Origin: Pleurotus ostreatus/Saccharomyces cerevisiae fusant
Lineage: Eukaryota > Opisthokonta
Assembly: GCA_024196135.1 (NCBI GenBank)
Contig: JAMQCK010000926.1
Coordinates: 1 to 13,931 of the forward strand
Length of the DNA: 13,931 bases
Reading direction: 5' to 3'
Positions 8,654-13,931 of this stretch are shown one piece after another (the stretch's first letter is position 1; every line of letters starts with the position of its first letter). Position numbers and translations under genes: made by a program. The notes beneath the pieces were generated by a model that searched no databases, was not told the origin of the DNA, and saw nothing but the letters and a program-made list of their open reading frames with translations.

Positions 8654-8760
8654 AAGGGCGGACCGCCTGAGCCTGAAGGGTCGATCCGCCTAGGCTCGAA
8701 GGGTCGTACCGCCCAAGCCTGAATGGCGGAACACCTACGCTCGAAGGGCGGCAGGATGTA
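8654..8760. repeat. Imperfect 22-23 bp tandem repeat in the probable 3' UTR
   Basis: Five consecutive units begin at 8654, 8676, 8699, 8722 and 8744, with lengths 22, 23, 23, 22 and a partial 17. Each opens with AAGGG or AATGG, has a GC-rich centre with CCGCC in the first three units, and closes with GCCTG or GCTCG; the closing words alternate unit by unit. Unit 1 contains the dyad GGCGGACCGCC. The array starts 6 bp after the stop codon of the four-TM gene, so it is probably transcribed in its 3' UTR. Confidence 0.75.
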
Positions 8761-9179
8761 CATCAAAGCGGTTAGACTGCGTCGCGTCCCGGACTCTTCC
8801 ACTTCTTCTCTTTGAGCACGCTATCCCTTGCGCATTAGTTTTGAGCGTCACCTTATTTATACCAGCACTGTATCATAGCCTCGACAGTCTATCCGCATCC
8901 GTAATCGCTATATTCTGAATCATCTCATCGTTTGATTGAGTAGTGAAGATGGCTCCACTCATGGCTTTGCGTGAATTGAAGCGAAGTATCTTCGCGTTCG
9001 ACCTGGAGGGCTTACGGCGTGTGATAGCATGCGCTCTCCCGCTCTCCCGTGCTTCCGTTGAGATACAAGTGCCATACGGGAAGCTGAGCGTGTACATGAA
9101 ACAATATAGAACGACAGAAACTACTGCTAGCGCGACCCGTTCAACAGTTATCCCAAATCCCTAGAAGACCGTGAAACCC
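8761..9179. other. Convergent intergenic region, no gene seen
   Basis: The four-TM gene (+) and the first esterase (-) converge here, so both 3' UTRs should meet in these 419 bases. Short open frames on each strand (8873-9097, 8943-9164) have no family-like content. Confidence 0.5.
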
Positions 9180-10448
9180 TTACTGACACTGTAAGGCGAT
9201 CAGGCGAAGGTCAAACGCTCGCACATTTCAATACAGCTTACCTGATAGTAGTATGGCGGCGAGACAGCAACGCAAGTCAACCCAGGAGCACAGGTGGTAG
9301 GACCGTTGTAGCCAGTACCTAGCGCATAACACATCGCGATGAGTGCTGTTCCTGCGCACTGAAGAGAAAAGAATGCACCTCCGCACTGTCCCCACTGCGT
9401 CTGCGTTGCTCCAGCAGCCGATGAAGTGGTTGAGACCGGCGCAGTCGTTGTCGACCCAGGAGCAGTCGTTGTGGGGCCCGACGTTGTCGTCCCAGACCCT
9501 CCAACGATGCCAAACCACTTCAGGTCCTCCGTACCCTGTATAGGGACTACATGTCCGACCCCCGCCGCCGAGATTCCCTCCAGGTTAGGCCCGTAGATCG
9601 ACTTCGTGTACCCTGACACCGGCGTGTTCTGTAGGACCTGCGTGGGTGCAGATGCATCATATCCGTGAACACCCGCCCACTGCTTAACCTCCTCGGCGAG
9701 GTTCTTGTAGTCGAGCAGGGTGTCGTCGGTGCCGTGGTACTCCTGCATGCGCGGGTAGGTGCCGTTGTAGCCAGGGTACATGTCGTGGACGACGGCGGCC
9801 CACTGAGCGGCGGAGGCGGTGGACTGGCCGGTAGAGCAAGTCGAGTTCCAGGCGTCGACGCCGCCGGACGCGGAGACGAAGCAACCAGCGCCTACGCCAG
9901 AGTACACAATTCCGGCTTGGAAGACGTCGGGGTAGGTGGCAGCAAGGACGTTGGTCATCATGCCTGTTTATGATGGATCAGGCGCGCTCGTTCTCCCGCT
10001 CAACTTATCACTCACCTCCCGAGGATGTCCCAGTCACATATATCCTGTCTGGATCCACGCCATACTGAGCCTTCGCGTACGCGACCATGTTGGCGATGGC
10101 AGTGCTATCGCCACCGCCGTCGCGCGTCAGCGACTGCTTCGAGCTGACGTCCCAGCAGCTGCCCGAGTTGGGCGAGTTCGGATAGATCACGATGAAGCCG
10201 TACTGGTCCGCGAACTGGGCGTACGGCGAGCCGGTGTAGTACGCCTGTGCCGTACCTCCACAGTAGTGAACCGCGACGATGAGGGCCGGGGACGACGGGA
10301 CGTTCGTTGGGCGGTAGACGTACATACCAGCGTTCGTCGGATTGTCCCCGAAATCAGTGACCTGCTGTAGGGTCGAAGTCTGTCCGGCGATGAGGTCCAG
10401 CCACACGAGGAGGAAGAGCAAGGGAGCGAGGATATGAGCAAGCGCCAT
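9180..10448 (-). CDS. CE1 acetyl xylan esterase with C-terminal CBM1, copy A
   Basis: Secreted serine esterase that removes acetyl groups from xylan. Exons run 10448-10016, 9963-9379, 9318-9242 and 9188-9180 (1104 nt, 367 residues). A signal peptide covers about residues 1-21. The CE1 domain begins TSTLQQVTDFG and carries HYCGGTAQAYY, CWDVSSK and GTSSGGMMTNV. The predicted triad is Ser142, Asp225 and His282; the 83 and 57 residue spacings match, as I recall it, the triad of the Aspergillus luchuensis enzyme. A Thr/Ser/Pro linker (about 300-333) joins a 34-residue CBM1 with WGQCGG, GYNGPTTC, LTC and YYYQC, so the enzyme should bind cellulose. The introns are 52, 60 and 53 nt; the second interrupts CBM1 and the last leaves a 9-nt exon encoding Cys-Gln-stop. 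A feruloyl esterase activity is a less likely alternative. It is a tandem paralogue of the gene at 11027-12289. Confidence 0.93.
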
Positions 10449-10515
10449 CGTATGCTTGGAAGGGAGTTCGGTGGTCACGAAAAACTACGTCGGTCTACGT
10501 GTTGTTAGTAGCCGA

Positions 10516-10522
10516 CTTTATA
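10516..10522 (-). promoter_or_regulatory. TATA box of esterase copy A
   Basis: TATAAAG on the minus strand, 68 bp upstream of the ATG at 10448. The same heptamer stands 62 bp upstream of copy B, so the spacing is nearly conserved. An in-frame ATG at 10478 would add ten residues (MTTELPSKHT) before the signal peptide and is less likely. Confidence 0.65.
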
Positions 10523-10551
10523 CCAGACCAATGTACTCCACCTGATCATAG

Positions 10552-10646
10552 CCAGGACGCGATGTACCAATGAAGGCTGCGTTCTCCAGGCGGATGAGCC
10601 GCCTTCCGTCGTCGCCGTATGGCTGTCGAAAGAATGCCGGCGAATC
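10552..10646 (-). promoter_or_regulatory. Upstream blocks of copy A shared with copy B
   Basis: Two blocks upstream of the TATA box resemble blocks upstream of copy B. The first, 10552-10568, reads on the plus strand CCAGGACGCGATGTACC. The second, 10625-10646, matches the B block at 18 of 22 positions by my alignment and starts 103 bp from the TATA box, against 101 bp in B. They may be leftover homology from the duplication or shared regulatory sites. Confidence 0.5.
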
Positions 10647-11026
10647 GGATCTGCATTTCAGTCTTCGCGGGTCATACACCACGTCTTGTGCTGAGTGACT
10701 TCTGTTCCTAGATATTGAAGGCGTGATCCGTCCCCAGTCGAAGGTCGAGCAAGGGTGCCAATGATTGGCCCGAAGGGAAAGGCTCGGTGCCGGCTCAAGA
10801 CACTCACATCGTAAATGTGGTCTCGCGAGAGGCAGATAGCGGATACGGCTCCCCGAAGGCACCCTTCAATCTGGCAGCCAAATGAGACGGTATTTGAAGA
10901 TGCCCTTTCCATACAATTGCAATACCCAGCAACATACCAAGAGCAATACAACGTCAGCGCACACGCAACGGGCCAAGCACTGCGCCCCAAATGACCCATA
11001 ACCCCCCAAAATACCCTTTATCCCAT

Positions 11027-12289
11027 TCATTGACACTAGAAGATCATCAAATAGTTGTAAAAAAAACAAGGCCACAGGATGCTTACCTGATAGTAATACG
11101 GAGGAGATACAGCGACACAAGTCAGACCGGATGCACAGGTAGTGGGTCCATTGTAACCGGTTCCTACGCGTCAACGTCAGCTGAGATACTCTTGCGTGAA
11201 CAGAGGGCAGACGACGAACCGCCACACTGCCCCCATCTTGTCTGCGTAGCGCCGGCTGCTGAAGAAGTGGTAGTTACAGGTGCCGTCGTTGTCGATCCAG
11301 GAGCCGTCGTCGTGGGGCCTGTTGGCGCCGTCGTCCCAGAGCCTCCGATGATCCCAAACCACTTGAGATCCTCCGTCCCTTGAATCGGCACCGTATGCCC
11401 AACACCCGCAGCCGAAATGCCCTGCAGATTCGGTCCATAGATCGACTTCGTGTAGCCCGACAACGGCGTGTTCTGCAGCACCTGCGCCGGCGCGGACGCG
11501 TCGTACCCCTGCACGCCAGCCCATTGCTTCACCTCCTCGGCGAGATTGGCGTAGTTGAGCGTGCTGTCGGCAGTGCCGTGGTACTCCTGCATGCGTGGGT
11601 AGGCGCCAGTGTAGCCGGGGTACATGTCGTGAACGACGGCGGCCCATTGGGCGGCAGAGGCGGTGGATTGGCCAGAGGAGCATGTCGAGTTCCAGGCGTC
11701 CACGCCGCCAGATGCGGAGACGAAGCAACCTGCGCCGACGCCGGAGTAGACGATACCAGCCTTAAAGACGTCGGGGTAAGTGGCAGCGAGGACGTTCGTC
11801 ATCATGCCTAATCGAAGGATATCAGCCAAGGTTATCTGAGATTTTGCCGGCGAGAGACTGACCTCCAGACGACGATCCAGTGACAAAGACCTGATCCGGG
11901 TTCACGCCATACTGGGTCTTCGCATACGCAACCATGCTGGCGATCCCAGTGCTGTCTCCGCCCCCATCATGCGTCAGCGACTTCCTCGAGCTCACATCCC
12001 AGCACGTCCCCGAGTTCGGAGAGCTCGGATAGATCACGATGAATCCATACTGATCCGCCAGCTGGGCGTACGGCGACCCATTGAAGTACGCCTGTGCCGT
12101 GCCAGTGCAGTAGTGGATCGCGACGATGAGCGCAGGCGAGGTCGACACGGTGGTCGGCTTATAGACGTACATGCCCACATTCGTGGGATTCGTCCCGAAG
12201 TTGGTGACCTGCTGGAGGGTGGAGGTCAGCCCGGCGACCAGGCCGGACCACAGCAAGAGGGATGCGAAAGCGAAGGTACGGATCGCCAT
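11027..12289 (-). CDS. CE1 acetyl xylan esterase with C-terminal CBM1, copy B
   Basis: Paralogue of copy A with the same plan. Exons run 12289-11863, 11807-11220, 11163-11087 and 11035-11027 (1101 nt, 366 residues). The signal peptide MAIRTFAFASLLLWSGLVAG leads into TSTLQQVTNFG. The predicted catalytic triad is Ser140 (in GSSSGGMM), Asp223 and His280. A Thr/Pro linker with TTTAPGSTTTAP leads to a CBM1 with RWGQCGG, GYNGPTTC, LTC and YYYQCQ. All three introns (55, 56 and 51 nt) sit at the same positions and phases as in A, and exon 3 is 77 nt in both. Two donor sites are slightly off consensus (GTCAGT for intron 1, GTTCGT for intron 2). Unlike copy A, reading through intron 2 soon meets a stop and would yield an enzyme without CBM1. 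Role as for copy A: extracellular xylan deacetylation. Confidence 0.93.
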
Positions 12290-12350
12290 ATTGCGCCGCA
12301 GGACAAGGTTACGATAGGTGTACGGCGTCCCATGCGCTGCGCTCAGCTAG

Positions 12351-12357
12351 CTTTATA
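12351..12357 (-). promoter_or_regulatory. TATA box of esterase copy B
   Basis: TATAAAG on the minus strand, 62 bp upstream of the ATG at 12289, matching the position of the copy A TATA box. Confidence 0.65.
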
Positions 12358-12393
12358 CTTGGGACCACGAGTACCGCAAGCGCCTGGCCATCT

Positions 12394-12479
12394 CCAGGGA
12401 CGCGATGTACCGGAGGCCGTCATGCGCTGCAGACGGTCGAGCCGGACCCGTCGCCATGTCGAGGAAATGCCGGAGAATC
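12394..12479 (-). promoter_or_regulatory. Upstream blocks of copy B shared with copy A
   Basis: The block at 12394-12411 contains GACGCGATGTACC, identical to copy A across 13 bp, and the block at 12458-12479 is the counterpart of 10625-10646. Order and spacing from the TATA box agree between the copies, so the duplicated unit reaches at least 130 bp upstream of each TATA box or these sites are under selection. Confidence 0.5.
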
Positions 12480-13011
12480 AACCTGCCCTTCGAACCTCGT
12501 GAGTCGGTTGTGTCGTCTGGTGATCGACAAACATACCTTCTCATGAGAACCTGAGCATGCAGTCCGACTGAAAGACAGGTCCGCGAAAGTTGTGGACGCG
12601 TGGCGCAAAGATGCCTCGGTGCCTGGTCATTGAGGCTGTGATCCGTCAATAATAACTTCATGAGCAGCGGGTCCGGAGAATAGCTTGAAGGAAAAGACTC
12701 GGAAAGAGGTCAAGGCACTTAAGTTATCTTGAGAGTCGAACAGGAAAGACGGGTGCCCGACGGAATTCTGAATGATAGAGGCCCTTGCAGCTGAGAAGCT
12801 ACATGGCCGACAGCCGGGTGAGAGTGGATTGAGCAGCCTCAAGGCTGCCCTTTTCAATTGACTGCAGGACCCCGTAGCGTACTAAGAAATATACAACGTC
12901 AGAGAACATACGCGATTAGCAACTCGACAACACTGCGACCAACACCGACATCACCACAGCCCGCACCTGGCGCGGACACTCATCACGTCGACACGTCTAC
13001 AACGACATCGT

Positions 13012-13931
13012 CTAGTAGGACCGGCCGAACATCGTCCACCGTTTCGCGTCCTTGCCGCATGCCGGGCACTTCGTCTTGCCCGGCTCAATCGGCGACCAGC
13101 GCGACTGGTCAAACGGAATCGCCAACGACTTCGCACCAGCAGACGGCGCGCGCTCGTCAGTGGGAGCGGACCTGGAGAAGTGCAAGTCAGCTCGTTGGTC
13201 CTTATACCACGCAGACTCTACTCACTCCTTCGCGCTCCGGTCCTTGATATCGTCCTCGCACGCCTCGACCTCGCACCACGGGATGACCGCAACACACTTT
13301 GCGTCCAGTGTCGGCACGATGTCCTCCCACTTCGTCACCTCCTTTATGCGCTCGTAGTAGGTGTCGCGCGCCTTCGTGAACATCTCGCGCTGAATGGTCT
13401 CGAGGAGGGAGGAAACGCCGGCGGCGATGTTCTCGAGAGGCAGCGGTGCCTTCGCACCGGTGTCGCGGCGGACGGTCAACGTGGACTTCTTCTCGAGGTC
13501 CTTCGGGCCGATCTCGAGGCGGAGGGGGACACCCTAGGAAGCAACAAGTCAGCCTATATGAGGATGTAAATGCAACGATCGTGCCGTACCTTCTGCTCCC
13601 AATCGTTGAACTTGTAGCCCGGCGTGTAGATATCGCGCAAGTCAGCCTTCGCGCGGACACCACCATCGCGGAGCTCCTGCGCGATAGCTTCGCACTTGTC
13701 GTTGATGCTCTTCCGCTCCTCGTCCGACGCGCCCGCCTTGATCCCACACGGGACGATGACTGCCTGAATGCTCGCCACCCTCGGCGGCAGCACCAAGCCC
13801 TGATTGTCGCCGTGCACCATGACCATGACACCGATCGTGCGCGTACTCAAGCCCCACGAGTTCTGCCACACGTACAGCTTCTCGTTCGGCTTGCTCGGGT
13901 CCTCGACGGAGATGTTGAACATTTCCGGTCG
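13012..13931 (-). CDS. Prolyl-tRNA synthetase (cytosolic, eukaryotic/archaeal type), C-terminal part
   Basis: Charges tRNA-Pro with proline. The last three exons are present: 13931-13590, 13533-13226 and 13171-13012, giving 269 residues plus TAG; the gene continues off the right edge. The introns are 56 and 54 nt. The visible protein starts in the class II catalytic core, with YVWQNSWGLSTRTIGVMVMVHGDN and the motif 3 region GLVLPPRVA. The anticodon-binding domain follows (IVPCGI, RAKADLRD, GYKFNDWEQKGVPLRLEIGP, VRRDTGAKAPL). The C-terminal zinc-binding domain has PWCEVEACEDDIKDRSA, SAGAKSLAIPFDQ and CPACGKDAKRWTMFGRSY. The final Tyr is the conserved C-terminus of this group, and the CPAC pair fits the zinc site. 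The Met at 13922 is internal, since the frame stays open to the edge and family similarity continues through it. Confidence 0.95.

Larger units (their letters stand above)
10449..11026. promoter_or_regulatory. Spacer between the two esterase genes, including the copy A promoter
   Basis: Both esterases are transcribed leftward, so this stretch holds the promoter of copy A on its left and the 3' UTR of copy B on its right. A TATA box lies at 10516-10522, and two blocks shared with the copy B upstream region lie within 10552-10646. A CCCCAG word near 10734, the reverse of a CreA-type SYGGRG site, could mediate glucose repression but is weak evidence alone. No gene is supported. Confidence 0.5.
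12290..13011. promoter_or_regulatory. Spacer with the copy B promoter and the 3' flank of the prolyl-tRNA synthetase gene
   Basis: The left part holds the copy B promoter: TATA box at 12351-12357 and shared blocks to 12479. The right part should hold the 3' UTR of the synthetase gene. A short hairpin at 12833-12848 (GCAGCC, loop TCAA, GGCTGC) is followed by a T run on the plus strand. The open frame 12858-13247 (+) is largely the antisense of the synthetase exons. No further gene is supported. Confidence 0.5.

Noticed and set aside
9200..9241. Unspliced C-terminus of esterase A ending at 9200
   Set aside because: A GTAAGC donor and TTACAG acceptor restore the canonical CBM1 end YYYQCQ, and copy B has the same arrangement. 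It is kept only as a possible intron-retention product.
4297..12289. A co-ordinated gene cluster joining the transporter, four-TM protein and esterases
   Set aside because: No biosynthetic core enzyme, no shared promoter motif between these groups, and mixed orientation. Only the two esterases are convincingly linked.
11380..12502. Plus-strand open frames of 143 and 177 codons over esterase B
   Set aside because: Both are antisense shadows of CE1 exons; the same shadows appear over copy A, as expected from homology.
12858..13247. Plus-strand 129-codon Thr/Ser-rich open frame
   Set aside because: Its larger part is antisense to two confident prolyl-tRNA synthetase exons; the composition comes from the complementary codons.

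Overview
This window looks like ordinary gene-dense chromosomal DNA from a filamentous basidiomycete, most likely a wood- or litter-decaying Agaricomycete. The evidence is many short GT-AG introns (mostly 46-60 nt), short intergenic spacers, GC-rich coding sequence, and two secreted acetyl xylan esterases each ending in a fungal-type cellulose-binding module (CBM1). The species cannot be fixed from the sequence alone.

Layout, left to right. (1) 2-746 (+): the 3' part of a membrane-anchored fungal protein of unknown function (DUF7137-like). (2) 1448-1537 (-): an intron-containing tRNA-Ala(AGC) gene with its own T-run terminator. (3) 1947-3431 (-): a 494-residue low-complexity protein I do not recognise. 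(4) 3432-4296: a shared divergent promoter region. (5) 4297-6719 (+): an 11-exon, 593-residue major facilitator transporter of the DHA2 drug/H+ antiporter type. (6) 7813-8648 (+): a 5-exon, 210-residue four-transmembrane protein, followed by a 22-23 nt tandem repeat in its probable 3' UTR. (7) 9180-10448 and 11027-12289 (both -): tandem duplicated CE1 acetyl xylan esterases with CBM1, 367 and 366 residues, each with four exons and matching intron positions. (8) 13012-13931 (-): the last three exons of a cytosolic-type prolyl-tRNA synthetase, running off the right edge.

I rebuilt the spliced gene models by hand from splice signals, reading frame and family conservation. All six multi-exon models have coding lengths divisible by three. 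The two esterases are the only genes here with an evident shared job: deacetylating xylan outside the cell, held to cellulose by the CBM1. They probably arose by a local duplication that included about 130 bp of upstream DNA. The tRNA and the prolyl-tRNA synthetase are housekeeping genes. The transporter, the four-TM protein and the two uncharacterised proteins show no clear functional link to the rest.

I see no CRISPR array, transposon, secondary-metabolite cluster or other obviously new system. The most interesting points are small in scale: the intron inside both CBM1 modules and its different read-through outcomes in the two copies, the conserved 9-nt last exon, conserved upstream blocks, the intron-bearing tRNA-Ala, two introns that appear to use an AAG acceptor, and the 3' UTR tandem repeat.
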